Positions 1-9,056 of a stretch of DNA of 64,000 nucleotides are shown in pieces (within the stretch, counting starts at the first letter, position 1; the number at the start of each line of letters is the position of its first letter). A program made the position numbers and the translations under genes. Source of the DNA: Flagellimonas zhangzhouensis (GTDB lineage: Bacteria; Bacteroidota; Bacteroidia; Flavobacteriales; Flavobacteriaceae); NCBI RefSeq assembly GCF_900102925.1, contig NZ_FNKI01000002.1, positions 62,001 through 126,000 on the forward strand. The letters are read 5' to 3'. The notes under the pieces are model-generated. The model made no database searches and was not told the DNA's origin. It saw only the letters and a list, made by a program, of their open reading frames with translations.

Positions 1-644
1 GCTTGATTATCCACGACTGATAGGGTAGAAGGGTTAATTCCTTTTTCCTCAGAACCCATAATTATTGCAGATGGCTTCTTAAAATCTACATCGTAAATTT
101 CATTATCGGTTTTTTCGGTGGCAGCAGTAATGGAAACGCCAGAAGCTTGCAAATAGAAAATAGCATCTTTTAAATGGTCGACCTTAGCAATGGGTACATT
201 GAAAGCGGCTCCCGCCGAAGTTTTTACCGTATCATCCGTAATGGGCGCTCCTCCATTTTTGGGAACAATTATTCCATGAACGCCAGAACATTCCGCAGTT
301 CTAATGATGGCTCCAAAATTCCGCACATCAGAGACTTGATCCAATAAGAGAAATAATGGCATTTTTTCGGTTTCCATTATTTGCTCCACCATTTTTTCAA
401 AATCTTGAAATTGAACAGGAGAAATCTGAGCAATAGCGCCCTGATGGTTATTTCGTGTCAATCGATTTAATTTTTCGATTGGAACGTAGGAAGCACTGAT
501 GCCATTTTTACGAACGGTCGATTCCAATTCCTTCATCAACTCACCTTTTAAGCCTTTTTGGATGAAAACTTTATTAATGGGCTGGTCGGCATTTATGGCC
601 TCCATAACTGCACGTATTCCGTAAATGAGCTGACTATCTTTCAT
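1..644 (-). CDS. rlmB: RlmB-type 23S rRNA 2'-O-methyltransferase (SPOUT/TrmH family), 3' end outside window
   Basis: Reading the minus strand from the ATG at 642-644 gives an open frame of 214 codons to the window edge, so about 30 C-terminal residues are missing. An N-terminal substrate-binding domain (about residues 1-75, start MKDSQLIYGIRAVMEAI) precedes a SpoU methylase domain. That domain carries the family motif 1 (DQVSDVRNFGAIIRTAE, with the conserved N and R) and motif 2 (IIMGSEEKGI), which form the knotted SAM site. Family members methylate the 2'-O of a guanosine in 23S rRNA (G2251 in E. coli); the exact target here is inferred. It is on the same strand as the downstream-lying paralogs but is separated from the nearest one by a terminator. 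Confidence 0.9.
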   Translation of the reverse strand, partial: MKDSQLIYGIRAVMEAINADQPINKVFIQKGLKGELMKELESTVRKNGISASYVPIEKLNRLTRNNHQGAIAQISPVQFQDFEKMVEQIMETEKMPLFLLLDQVSDVRNFGAIIRTAECSGVHGIIVPKNGGAPITDDTVKTSAGAAFNVPIAKVDHLKDAIFYLQASGVSITAATEKTDNEIYDVDFKKPSAIIMGSEEKGINPSTLSVVDNQ

Positions 645-665
645 ATGGGGCAAAAGTAAATAAAA

Positions 666-684
666 ACCGCCCTAAATGGGCGGT
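666..684 (-). terminator. Intrinsic terminator after the 713-1459 gene
   Basis: Perfect 7-bp stem ACCGCCC/GGGCGGT with a 5-base loop. Flanking A residues on the plus strand (661-666) give a U-tract on the minus-strand transcript. It sits between the stop of the 713-1459 gene and the rlmB start, so it insulates rlmB. Confidence 0.8.
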
Positions 685-712
685 AAATTATCTTATTAAG
701 GTTCTGATTTGA

Positions 713-1459
713 TCAAGAATTTAAAAATTGAAATGCTTTGATCAAATCGGCCTCTTCTTTTATGTTCAGATCATTCTCATCCAAGTACTTTTCTAGTTTG
801 GCTTCGAAAGGTTTATCGAGCATTTTAAGTAATTGCTTGTTCTTGGTAGGAATCTCATCAATTCGTTTTGCTCCTGTGGGTTGATAATAATATTCGATGT
901 AGTGCGAAAATTTATTGGGAACTGCCTTAACAAATGAATTTTGCGCTTTTTGTCCCTGGCTAAAATTCACACGGGTTCTTTTAAAAAGTTTAAAGTTGTT
1001 TCCATCGTTTAAAAGTGCTAAATATCCATTTAGGGTATTTCCCTTTCCATCTATAAAGGTTTTAAAGCTCAGCGGGTATTTGTTGTCCAACATTACTGTA
1101 ATGGCCTTGTCTTTATTGAGCGCTTTGGGCTGTTCCTCTTCAAGGGTAGAGTTCTTGATCTCTATTTCTTCATTATAGGCGTTGTACCGATAATAAACTT
1201 TACCTTGGGCTTCTTCGCCATAATACATTTGAGTGGCCTGAAATGAATTGTCCAAATAAGGCGATCCTTGAAATTCATCAATGCCCGTTTCCTTACTTAA
1301 ACGTTCAAACTGATCGGTGATTCCACCTTTCATATTTTGAATTACTCCTTGGGATGCCCCAAAGCCTCCTGAAGATCCTGGAGTTACGCCAGCATACTGA
1401 CTAAATCCGTAAAAACCTACTAATGAAATGAATAGTGCTAATGGTGTGTTTTTTGACAT
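713..1459 (-). CDS. Secreted protein of unknown function, paralog 1 of a tandem pair
   Basis: 248 residues with an N-terminal signal peptide (about residues 1-21, ending GFSQ). The mature part begins with a Gly/Ser-rich stretch and continues as a mixed, charged domain with the landmarks FQGSPYL, YYRYNAYNEEIEI, NKYPLSF and HYIEYYYQP, ending in an acidic helix-like tail. I do not recognise the family and see no catalytic motif. It matches the gene at 1641-2396 over its whole length, roughly three quarters identical by eye from residue 50 on, so the two arose by tandem duplication. Each copy has its own terminator. A periplasmic or surface location is inferred from the signal peptide. Confidence 0.8.
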   Translation of the reverse strand: MSKNTPLALFISLVGFYGFSQYAGVTPGSSGGFGASQGVIQNMKGGITDQFERLSKETGIDEFQGSPYLDNSFQATQMYYGEEAQGKVYYRYNAYNEEIEIKNSTLEEEQPKALNKDKAITVMLDNKYPLSFKTFIDGKGNTLNGYLALLNDGNNFKLFKRTRVNFSQGQKAQNSFVKAVPNKFSHYIEYYYQPTGAKRIDEIPTKNKQLLKMLDKPFEAKLEKYLDENDLNIKEEADLIKAFQFLNS

Positions 1460-1591
1460 AATAATGATTTTTACCTAAGTTACTCATAATTATAAGTGTT
1501 GTCAAGTTGATTGTCAGTATTTTAACATTGACACAGGAGAAATCTTGTTAAAAAATCAAGGGATTCCTAGAATTGCTTGTTGGGCAAAAAA

Positions 1592-1617
1592 AAGACCGCC
1601 TATAAATAAGCGGTCTT
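1592..1617 (-). terminator. Intrinsic terminator after the 1641-2396 gene
   Basis: Perfect 8-bp stem AAGACCGC/GCGGTCTT with a 10-base loop, flanked by an A-run at 1586-1593 that is a U-tract on the minus strand. It lies between the two paralogs, so they are probably transcribed separately. Confidence 0.8.
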
Positions 1618-1640
1618 ACATATTGTGGTTGATTTAAATT

Positions 1641-2396
1641 TTAAGAGTTTAAAAACTCAAAAGCTTTAATCAAATCTGCTTCTTCTTTAATGTTCAATTC
1701 GTTCTCTTCCAAGTATTTTGAAAGTTTCGCTTTGAAAGGTTCATCCAACATTTTAAGCAACTTTTTGTTTTTTGTCGGGATTTCATCGATACGGTTAGCA
1801 CCTTTGGGTTGGTAATAATATTCGATATAGTGAGTAAATCTGTTGGGAATTGCACTAACAAAGGAATTTTGCGCTTTTTGTCCTTCAGTGAATTTTACCC
1901 TTACTCTTCTAAAAAGCTTGAAGTTGTCACCTTCATTCAATAGAGCCAAATATCCATTTAGTGTATTGTTCTTAGCATCAATAAAAGTACTAAAGCTTAA
2001 AGGGTATTTGTTATCCAACATTACTGCTATAGCCTTGTCTTTGTTTAAACTTCTAGGCTCTTCGTCAGCAAGTGTTGAATTTTTAATTTCTATTTCTTCG
2101 TTATAGGCATTGTAGCGGTAGTAAATTCTTCCTTGATCTTCATCCTCGTAAAACATTTCAGTTGCTTGAAATTTATCTTCCAAATATGGAGATCCTTGAA
2201 ATTGATCAATACCGGTCATTACTTTCAATCTTTCATAGGAATCTGTTATTCCTCCAACAGAGTTGTTCAGTAGTGCTTGAGTTACTCCAGAACCGTGCAT
2301 GCTTCCTGTTCCTCCTGGAGCCATACCAGCATATTGGCAAAAGCCGTTAAAGCTTAAGAATGAAATAAATAGTACTAATAATTGGTTTTTAAACAT
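1641..2396 (-). CDS. Secreted protein of unknown function, paralog 2 of a tandem pair
   Basis: 251 residues with a signal peptide (about residues 1-20, ending GFCQ) and a Gly-rich start of the mature protein. It shares the landmarks FQGSPYL, YYRYNAYNEEIEI, NKYPLSF, HYIEYYYQP and the C-terminal NIKEEADLIKAF block with the 713-1459 protein. The N-terminal 50 residues differ most; the rest differs mainly by conservative changes. No known domain is recognised. A periplasmic or surface role is inferred only from export. Confidence 0.8.
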   Translation of the reverse strand: MFKNQLLVLFISFLSFNGFCQYAGMAPGGTGSMHGSGVTQALLNNSVGGITDSYERLKVMTGIDQFQGSPYLEDKFQATEMFYEDEDQGRIYYRYNAYNEEIEIKNSTLADEEPRSLNKDKAIAVMLDNKYPLSFSTFIDAKNNTLNGYLALLNEGDNFKLFRRVRVKFTEGQKAQNSFVSAIPNRFTHYIEYYYQPKGANRIDEIPTKNKKLLKMLDEPFKAKLSKYLEENELNIKEEADLIKAFEFLNS

Positions 2397-2538
2397 GGTT
2401 GTGAATTTTGTCGAATATACTTATAAAAATTAGTGTGGTCAACGGGATTGTTAGATGCAGGGTAATTTTAACTTAAACACAAGAAGAAAAACAATTATGT
2501 CTGCAAAAGATTGACTAAAATACAGTTTAGAGCAAAGA

Positions 2539-2569
2539 AAAAGGGTCGTTTATTAAAAACGACCCTTTT
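2539..2569 (-). terminator. Intrinsic terminator of the susC-susD-lipoprotein operon
   Basis: Stem AAAAGGGTCGTT-type (2539-2550) with AACGACCCTTTT (2558-2569) and a 7-base loop. The A/T ends make it effective on either strand. It lies 34 bases beyond the stop of the last gene of the Sus-like operon. Confidence 0.85.
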
Positions 2570-2602
2570 ATTTAACATATTACCCTAAAGGGTTAACATT
2601 TA

Positions 2603-3520
2603 TTAGTCATAGCAGAAATCGATAGCGATTTCACCAGCTGGCATTGAAGTAGCAACGCTACCTACTAGGTTTCCATTTGGAGTATAGATCTCCATGGAAA
2701 TTTCACCCCAGTTATCTCCAGGGAAGTACCAAGTAGCTGTTTCAGTTCCAGCAGGAATGGTAATGGTAGCAGTAGCATCTGAACCATCGTTAGGAATACA
2801 GTCGCCTGAACCTAGGAATGTTCCAGCAGCAGCTGAATAAGGTGAACACATACCAAACTCGATAACGGTTCCGTCATCTAGGGTTACGGTTACACCATCA
2901 CCACCATTGGCATCAGTAGTTTGCCATCCATCACCATAAGAATCGTGCATTTCAATTGTCCAAACACCTGCGGTAGGAGCTTTAGGAGGACATGTAATCA
3001 ATACATCGTAGCTGAATGGAGAAGAGTAGAACGTACCTGTTAATGTACCAGTGTTATCTTCTGCACTGAAAGTTCTACCATCACTTGTTACCAATTCAAA
3101 ACGGAATGTAAATGAATCGAAAGGTCCAACTTGGTCTTCTGTTAGGCCCAACAAGCTGATTGCATCACCTTGAGTCAAAATGTACAACATAGTTGGTAAA
3201 CCATATTGGCTTGTTTCAAAATCCCCGATTGGGAACGTTTGAATCAATTGGTCATCAATATCAAATGTATCGGCATCATCGTCGAAAGTTCCGTAAACAT
3301 TCATTTCTGTTACAATTCCTTTGCTGTCCTGAACTTCCAATTGAACTTCAAGAGCGGCATCGTAATCGCCGATCGGGTATTCATTTGAGACCAAGTTCAC
3401 TTGTCTCAAAGCTACACCCCTACCAACATCATACAAGATAGTATCTATCGGAAGATCGGAATCTTCACATCCAATCGCAACGATAAGTGTTGCTAGGAGA
3501 AATTTATATATAGATTTCAT
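2603..3520 (-). CDS. Surface lipoprotein, third gene of a Sus-like operon
   Basis: 305 residues. A signal peptide ends in a lipobox with the lipidated Cys at residue 18 (AIGC). The body is acidic and threonine-rich, suggesting beta-sandwich domains. The second half contains the WTIEMHDSYGDGWQ segment, a motif type that recurs in Bacteroidota surface proteins, and four cysteines that could pair. It follows susD by 26 bases and precedes the operon terminator, the position of SusE/SusF-like accessory binding lipoproteins. A glycan- or ligand-binding role at the cell surface is inferred from this position; no SusE family signature is evident. Confidence 0.8.
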   Translation of the reverse strand: MKSIYKFLLATLIVAIGCEDSDLPIDTILYDVGRGVALRQVNLVSNEYPIGDYDAALEVQLEVQDSKGIVTEMNVYGTFDDDADTFDIDDQLIQTFPIGDFETSQYGLPTMLYILTQGDAISLLGLTEDQVGPFDSFTFRFELVTSDGRTFSAEDNTGTLTGTFYSSPFSYDVLITCPPKAPTAGVWTIEMHDSYGDGWQTTDANGGDGVTVTLDDGTVIEFGMCSPYSAAAGTFLGSGDCIPNDGSDATATITIPAGTETATWYFPGDNWGEISMEIYTPNGNLVGSVATSMPAGEIAIDFCYD

Positions 3521-3546
3521 TAGTATATAATTTTTTGTTAAACGGT

Positions 3547-5211
3547 TTAGTTAGCTGCTGGGAATGTAGGGGACGCTGGATTCGTATCCCAAAATACCTG
3601 AGTTGTCAAATCTGTCTTCTGAGTCAAATTTGGGTTAGTGATAACCTCATCAGAAGGGTAAAGGAAAGATCTTGGATATGGTCCTGGATCTGGTTCCCAG
3701 TTAGGCAACAAGTTGGTTGGGTATCCTGTTCTTCTGTAGAAGTTGTGGGCTTCAGCACCACCACCGTACATTGTAATAAAGAACTGAGTTCCCAAAACAT
3801 TCATTTTGTCCTCTTCCGTTGCACCAGCAGTGAAATCAGCAACAATACCGTCGATGAAAGCTGTAACTTCTGCAGCACTAGGCTCAAAAGATAAATCAGC
3901 AGCACCATCCAAAGCTCCAAAGGATTGAGTCTTAGCAATAGATTTAGTAAGACCAGCTTGGATGTGACCAGTTACAACTGCATCTGAGGCACCAGAAGCG
4001 TAAGCAGCTTCAGCCTTCCAGAAATCTACGTAAGAGGCCAAGATAATTGGCTCAATACCAGCACCAGCTCCACCAGCACCTTGGAAGATACCTTCAAATC
4101 TATCATCATCAAAGTTACCAGCAGCAGGGTAAACACCAGGAGCAGTTTTCAACAATCCGTCTGGTGGTCCACCTTCATCGTTACCGTGAGATCTACCCCA
4201 GTATCCGTTTGGAAGGCTACAGTAAGGCAATCCTGCATAATGATCAGGAACAATAAACAAAGAACAAGAAAGAGTTTCTTCGTTTGGTGGAACATCGGCA
4301 CCATTTACATCAACGTTACCAGGAGTACCATCGGCTTGGCGATAGAAATAGTAACGAATTCTTGGATCGTCATTTTCCAACATTTGCCACATGATCCAGT
4401 TAGAACGGTAAGGTCCTACACCAGTATCGGTATATCCACCTTGGTAATCAGGGTGACGAGTATCTGGGTTAAGGATGTTGATCCCGTATTGAAACTGAAG
4501 ATCATCTTCTGTACTTGTAATGTAGTTGCTGCCTGAAGCGATGCTGTTGAAAGCAGCAAGGTCTCCAGTAGTCAAATACGCCTTCATTTTAATAGTGTTA
4601 ACAGCTTTGATCCACTTGGAAGCATCACCATCATAGAATAAATCTGTTGCAGCTGAAGGAAGCCCAGAAGTTGAATTAAATAGTGCAGTTGCTTCATCCA
4701 ATAAATCAAGCGCTGCAGCGTAAACTGAAGGTCCATCATCCAAAAGTGGAGCAGGGAACTCAGCAGGGTTCAATGCTTGGGAATAAGCAGCCTCACCAAG
4801 GTAATCTACCAACAATAATAAGGAGTGGGCCAACATGGTTTTACCCATGGCTACGTTATAGCTGTAATCAAGATCAGACTCAGCATTAATGCGTTCCATG
4901 GCCAATGTGTTGGACATGATCCCTACATAAGTGTTACTCCAAATTCCATTGGAAGATGCACCTGTAAAGTTGTTAAAGTAGATACGACCACTCATATAAT
5001 CGATACGCGTTAACTGCGCGCCAAAGTTGTTGAAAGAGGTCATGGCGTTTCTGTAATTCAGCTGTACCGTGTTCAACAATAGGTTTGGATCGGCCTGGTC
5101 TTCTGACAATGCGTTCGGGTTAGAGCGCAGATCCAAATCCGTAGTCTCGCAAGAACTCAAAGGCAAAAGGGCCAAGAGTGCTATGGAAATGTATTTAAAT
5201 ATATTTTTCAT
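3547..5211 (-). CDS. SusD/RagB-like outer-membrane nutrient-binding lipoprotein (SusD-like 2 type)
   Basis: 554 residues with a lipoprotein signal peptide and lipidated Cys at residue 21 (LSSC). The mature N-terminus (DLRSNPNALSEDQADPNLLL) and the helical repeats that follow are typical of the SusD-like 2 group, whose members cap a TonB-dependent SusC channel and bind the incoming ligand. An HSLLLLVDYLGEAAYSQAL segment matches the conserved TPR-like core. It lies 21 bases downstream of susC in the same operon. The substrate cannot be told from the sequence: there is no glycosidase, sulfatase or peptidase next to the pair. Confidence 0.93.
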   Translation of the reverse strand: MKNIFKYISIALLALLPLSSCETTDLDLRSNPNALSEDQADPNLLLNTVQLNYRNAMTSFNNFGAQLTRIDYMSGRIYFNNFTGASSNGIWSNTYVGIMSNTLAMERINAESDLDYSYNVAMGKTMLAHSLLLLVDYLGEAAYSQALNPAEFPAPLLDDGPSVYAAALDLLDEATALFNSTSGLPSAATDLFYDGDASKWIKAVNTIKMKAYLTTGDLAAFNSIASGSNYITSTEDDLQFQYGINILNPDTRHPDYQGGYTDTGVGPYRSNWIMWQMLENDDPRIRYYFYRQADGTPGNVDVNGADVPPNEETLSCSLFIVPDHYAGLPYCSLPNGYWGRSHGNDEGGPPDGLLKTAPGVYPAAGNFDDDRFEGIFQGAGGAGAGIEPIILASYVDFWKAEAAYASGASDAVVTGHIQAGLTKSIAKTQSFGALDGAADLSFEPSAAEVTAFIDGIVADFTAGATEEDKMNVLGTQFFITMYGGGAEAHNFYRRTGYPTNLLPNWEPDPGPYPRSFLYPSDEVITNPNLTQKTDLTTQVFWDTNPASPTFPAAN

Positions 5212-5232
5212 AATTTCTTTTCGTTAATTTTT

Positions 5233-8200
5233 TTAAAAGGTCAATTTGACACTCATTCCATACTTTTTAGAAGCTGGACCGTTGATATAGTCAAAACCTT
5301 GACTGTTACCAATACCAGCACCCATTACGTTAGGGTCAAAGTTGGCACCGTCAGGAGTATTGTAAGCATCATACCAAAGGTTGAAACCTTGAGCGGTAAT
5401 GGTCAAAGAGCCAAATGGAGTTTTTTCCAAGAATTTAGATGGGAATGTGTAACCCAAAGAAAGCTCTTGTAAACGAACAACAGAAGCATCGTAAATTTTC
5501 ATTTCAGCAGGTCCAAAAAGAACGTTGGTGAAGTAGAAAGAAGAGTTGTTGATCTGCTTGTTGTTTACTTCGCCAGTACTTTGTTGTACACCAGGCAAAA
5601 TAAATGTTTGCTCTCTATCTTGAGTTTCAGTGATCAAACCACGACCAAGCAATGTAGCAATAGTGTTAGACATCATGTCTCCACCTTTTGTCCAGTTGAA
5701 TTGGAAACCTAGGTTCCAGTTCTTGAAACGGATAGAGTTGATGAAGTTTGTTGTGAAATCTGGGTTTGGATCACCAATGATCGGTGTATCACCGTTAATA
5801 TCAGATTCTACAGATACATAGTTACCGGAAGAATCAACCAAGAAGTTTCCATCTTCGTCTCTACCGATAGCGGTACCAACAATTACACCAAGAGGCTGAC
5901 CTTCGATAGCGGCGTTACCTCCCAAGAACAATTCTTGTCTACCACCGTAGATGATAATGTCCTGCTCTTGTTCAACAACTTTAGGCTTGTATGTAGAGAA
6001 GTTGATTCTTGAGTTCCAGTTGAAACCATCAGAAGTCTCACTTCTAAACCAGTCAACACCTAAATCAACTTCAACACCTTCACCTTTGATTTTACCAACG
6101 TTACTTTGAGTAACTGTAAAACCTGTGGATGGAGAAAGGGGCTCTCTTACAATAAGGTCTTTAGTAACCCTGTTGAAGTAAGTGAAGTCCAAAGAAACTG
6201 CGTTATTCAAGAATTTAGATTCGAAACCAAGTTCGTATTCTGTAAGAAGTTCAGGTTTAAGATCTTCGTTAGCAGCAAATGAAGAGATGGCATTGGTAGT
6301 AATTTCACCACCGTCACCCCATTGTCTTGTGTTTTGGTTTGCTGTTCTCACGGTTGGGTAAGCCCCTGGGAAGGCTGCAGATTGTCCAACACCAGCTCTT
6401 AATTTCAAGAAGTTCAAACCTCCTGCAGATTGCATTCCGCTGAAAGCAGCAGTTGGCAAGAAAGAGATACTGGCACTAGGATAAGTCATACTGTTGTTGG
6501 CAGATGCAAGGTTGGAAACCCAGTCAGTTCTAGTTGCCAAAGACAAGTACAACATGTTGTCGTAATCAAAAGTAGCTTGACCTAAGATACCAGCAATGTT
6601 TTGCTTCTCCAAGTATTGGATAGGTGTTTGACTTTCATAGTTAAAGTGTCTTGTGATACCATATGCAATCTGTCCTGCACTGGAAACACCTTGTCTGTCA
6701 TAAATGGTAGACTTTACTGTGGCACCAGCTGTAAAGCTCATACCCAATTTTTCGGATAAGTCGTAGTTACCATCAATAGCCAAATAGTGATCCCAAATAG
6801 TATTGTTGTTATCGTAAGTGTCCAAGAAACCAAAAATAGCTTGGTTGAATCCTACACCACCTTTGTTGGAGTAGTTGGTGTTTCTTTCGTTATAGAAATC
6901 CAGACCTGCACGGTATGTAAGGTTCATGTTGTCGTTGATAGCATAAGCCAAGGAAGCATTCCAGAATACACGGTTGGTTTGCTGTCTGTACTTCACGTTG
7001 TTTTGTACCCATCTTGGGTTGATGATTCCGTTAGTTGCACGATAGTAAACACTAGAGTTGTCAACTGGGTTTTCCCAAGGAAGACCCATCAAGTCAACAC
7101 TACGAGGTGTAAAGAATACGTGACCGAACAAAGAAAGACCCAAAGAACCGTTACCTCTACTCGCTGCTACAGGAGGAGATTTGTAATCTGTTCTAGAGTA
7201 GTTCATAACTGCACTAACTGTGAATTTGTTTGATAGTTTTGATCTACCACCCACAGAAAGGTTCATACGTTGAATAGAGTTACCAGGAACGAAACTCTCA
7301 TCATCCAATAGACCCAAGTTTACGTTGTAGTTGGTGTTTCCATCCGCAGAACTTCCATTAACGTTGATGGAAGTGTTGCTTACGCCTCCAGGAGCCAAAA
7401 AGTCTTCAACTGAATCGTAAGGTTTCCACTCATATCTAGCATTTTGCAATTCTGGGAATGCATCTCTAACACTTGAAAGTGAAGAAGTTGCGTAAGGGTG
7501 ACGAATTGTACCGTTTGAATCGATGTCATAAACAGCTGGGAAAGAGTTAGGATTTCCCCATCCTGCAACACCTTCTCTATCGAAACTTGGCCCCCAGTTA
7601 CTGAAGAACCAACCGAAAGCTTGGTCGAAACCGTTACCGTATTTATCTTGATAATCTGGCAAGGAAGCCAAAGCGTTAACAAAATAAGACTGGCTTACTG
7701 TAATTTCTGATTTTTTCTTTCCTTCTGTTGCAGCACCTGCTTTAGTTGTAATCAAGATTACACCGTTTTTACCAGCAGTACCATAAAGTGTTGCAGCAGC
7801 AAGACCTTTCAATACTTCGATGTTGGCAATGTTGTTTGGATCTAAATCCAAGAAACGGGAGGATCCAGTGTTACCATCCAAGAAGTTACCAGCTGTGTTG
7901 GTATCACTACTAAAAGGCACACCATCCACAACAAAAAGGGCCTGGTTACTTCCACTAAAGGAACTCAAACCACGAATAACCACGTTGGTTGCAGAACCGG
8001 ACATACCACCAGCAGAGGTAATATTTACACCGGAAGCTTTACCGGAAAGAACCCTGGCAACATCACCTTCAGTCTTGTCGTTCAAGTCCTCAGCACCTAC
8101 AGAGGATACTGCATAACCCAAAGCCTTTTTCTCACGCTTAATACCTTGGGCGGTTACAACAACCTCTTCCAAAGCTTGGGTGTCAGGTTCCATCTGTACA

Positions 8201-8475
8201 TTAATTACGCTAGCAGCACCTACAACTCTAGTAGATGGTTTTTGACCAATGTAAGTGAAGAGAATAGTTTGACCTTCACTTGCAGTGATTGCGTAATTTC
8301 CGTCGAAATCTGTTTGGGTACCCGTAGTGGTACCTTCAACGACAATGTTGACCCCAGGCAACGGAAGGCCATCGCCATCCGTAACAGTACCTGTAATCGT
8401 CTTGTCTTGTGCAAAGGATATATGCACAACAAACGCCAATAATAGCGTTAACAATCCATTAAGTTTTGTTCTCAT
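5233..8475 (-). CDS. SusC/RagA-type TonB-linked outer-membrane transporter
   Basis: 1080 residues. A signal peptide (about 1-22, ending SFAQ) is followed by a carboxypeptidase-regulatory-like beta domain (about 25-95, with GTVTDGDGLPLPGVNI), a plug domain (about 115-235, with the SusC signature NVVIRGLSSFSGSNQALFV and VVDGVPF), and a long beta-barrel ending in an aromatic C-terminus (SVKLTF). SusC proteins import ligand captured by their SusD partner, energised by TonB-ExbBD. Gene order susC-susD-lipoprotein with short gaps indicates one transcript. No sigma/anti-sigma pair or hybrid regulator adjoins it, so its regulator is not visible here. Confidence 0.95.
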   Translation of the reverse strand: MRTKLNGLLTLLLAFVVHISFAQDKTITGTVTDGDGLPLPGVNIVVEGTTTGTQTDFDGNYAITASEGQTILFTYIGQKPSTRVVGAASVINVQMEPDTQALEEVVVTAQGIKREKKALGYAVSSVGAEDLNDKTEGDVARVLSGKASGVNITSAGGMSGSATNVVIRGLSSFSGSNQALFVVDGVPFSSDTNTAGNFLDGNTGSSRFLDLDPNNIANIEVLKGLAAATLYGTAGKNGVILITTKAGAATEGKKKSEITVSQSYFVNALASLPDYQDKYGNGFDQAFGWFFSNWGPSFDREGVAGWGNPNSFPAVYDIDSNGTIRHPYATSSLSSVRDAFPELQNARYEWKPYDSVEDFLAPGGVSNTSINVNGSSADGNTNYNVNLGLLDDESFVPGNSIQRMNLSVGGRSKLSNKFTVSAVMNYSRTDYKSPPVAASRGNGSLGLSLFGHVFFTPRSVDLMGLPWENPVDNSSVYYRATNGIINPRWVQNNVKYRQQTNRVFWNASLAYAINDNMNLTYRAGLDFYNERNTNYSNKGGVGFNQAIFGFLDTYDNNNTIWDHYLAIDGNYDLSEKLGMSFTAGATVKSTIYDRQGVSSAGQIAYGITRHFNYESQTPIQYLEKQNIAGILGQATFDYDNMLYLSLATRTDWVSNLASANNSMTYPSASISFLPTAAFSGMQSAGGLNFLKLRAGVGQSAAFPGAYPTVRTANQNTRQWGDGGEITTNAISSFAANEDLKPELLTEYELGFESKFLNNAVSLDFTYFNRVTKDLIVREPLSPSTGFTVTQSNVGKIKGEGVEVDLGVDWFRSETSDGFNWNSRINFSTYKPKVVEQEQDIIIYGGRQELFLGGNAAIEGQPLGVIVGTAIGRDEDGNFLVDSSGNYVSVESDINGDTPIIGDPNPDFTTNFINSIRFKNWNLGFQFNWTKGGDMMSNTIATLLGRGLITETQDREQTFILPGVQQSTGEVNNKQINNSSFYFTNVLFGPAEMKIYDASVVRLQELSLGYTFPSKFLEKTPFGSLTITAQGFNLWYDAYNTPDGANFDPNVMGAGIGNSQGFDYINGPASKKYGMSVKLTF

Positions 8476-8530
8476 TGTTAAATTATTTGAATTAGCTAAT
8501 GGCTAAAATCATAATTTCATGTTAATAAAC

Positions 8531-8538
8531 CAAACTTA
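8531..8538 (-). promoter_or_regulatory. Possible -7 element of the susC operon promoter
   Basis: The minus strand reads TAAGTTTG, an exact match to the Bacteroidota TANNTTTG element, about 55 bases before the susC ATG. No TTG/TTTG -33 element lies at the expected 17-23 base distance, so the promoter is either activator-dependent or not this one. Confidence 0.35.
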
Positions 8539-8748
8539 TTTTATAAAATCTTTAAGACTGGGAACTTAAATGCAAGAAGTGCAATAACTACAAATATCAT
8601 TATCAACTATGCAATTTGAAGGGGTGAGAATTATTCTTCCTGTAAATTATATGCTTTGGCCCTTAAAAATGCAGGGGTAGGGGTGGTGTTTGTGAAAATT
8701 GAGTGAATATTCTTACGTATCTCATAGTGGGGTAGGTTCTTAAGGTTT

Positions 8749-8767
8749 TTAACATAAGAAATGTTAA
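8749..8767. repeat. Perfect 7-bp inverted repeat, possible operator
   Basis: TTAACAT-AAGAA-ATGTTAA: two perfect 7-base arms with a 5-base spacer, about 240 bases before the rpsL promoter and 275 bases before susC. There is no U-tract, so it is not a terminator. A regulator-binding site is possible but unproven; such AT-rich palindromes also arise by chance. Confidence 0.35.
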
Positions 8768-8982
8768 TCTGATGTAAAGAAATAAGAAATGTACCTTATA
8801 CCTTAATATATATACGCAATAAATAATTTCTCTTTTTGATGGGTTTAAATACAATCAAATATTCATTAATATTATAAGGTATGGATATGTTGTTTTGAGG
8901 TGATTTGATGTGAAATTGAGTGAGGGCTTCAGAAGGTTCATTGAAGTTTTTCAAAATTAAAGTCAAAATTAATTCGCATGTA

Positions 8983-9013
8983 TTTGAATTATTGGGAAAT
9001 ATCACTACATTTG
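8983..9013 (+). promoter_or_regulatory. Promoter of the ribosomal superoperon
   Basis: TTTG at 8983-8986, a 19-base spacer, then TACATTTG at 9006-9013. This exactly matches the Bacteroidota primary-sigma consensus (TTTG, 17-23 bases, TANNTTTG). Expected transcription start is about 9019, giving a leader of about 38 bases before the rpsL ATG. Confidence 0.8.
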
Positions 9014-9056
9014 CAGCCCTCAAAAAGAGGGTTATTTAGTTTTTAAAAGAAATTTA

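Larger units (their letters stand above)
8476..9056. other. Gene-free divergent intergenic region between susC and rpsL
   Basis: 581 bases with no convincing gene. Short minus-strand frames here overlap each other, lack family features and run through the rpsL promoter. The region holds the possible susC -7 element (8531), a perfect inverted repeat (8749-8767), a G-rich stretch (8671-8690, two AGGGGT units) and the rpsL promoter (8983-9013). It is strongly AT-rich between 8750 and 9000. Confidence 0.7.

Noticed and set aside
8671..8690. AGGGGT direct repeat as a copy of the ECF promoter motif
   Set aside because: The second block TTGTTNTA is missing at the required 14-base distance on the plus strand, and the site is far from a start codon.
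8663..9023. Two short minus-strand open frames between susC and rpsL
   Set aside because: They overlap each other in different frames, run through the rpsL promoter and resemble nothing; AT-rich sequence gives such frames by chance.
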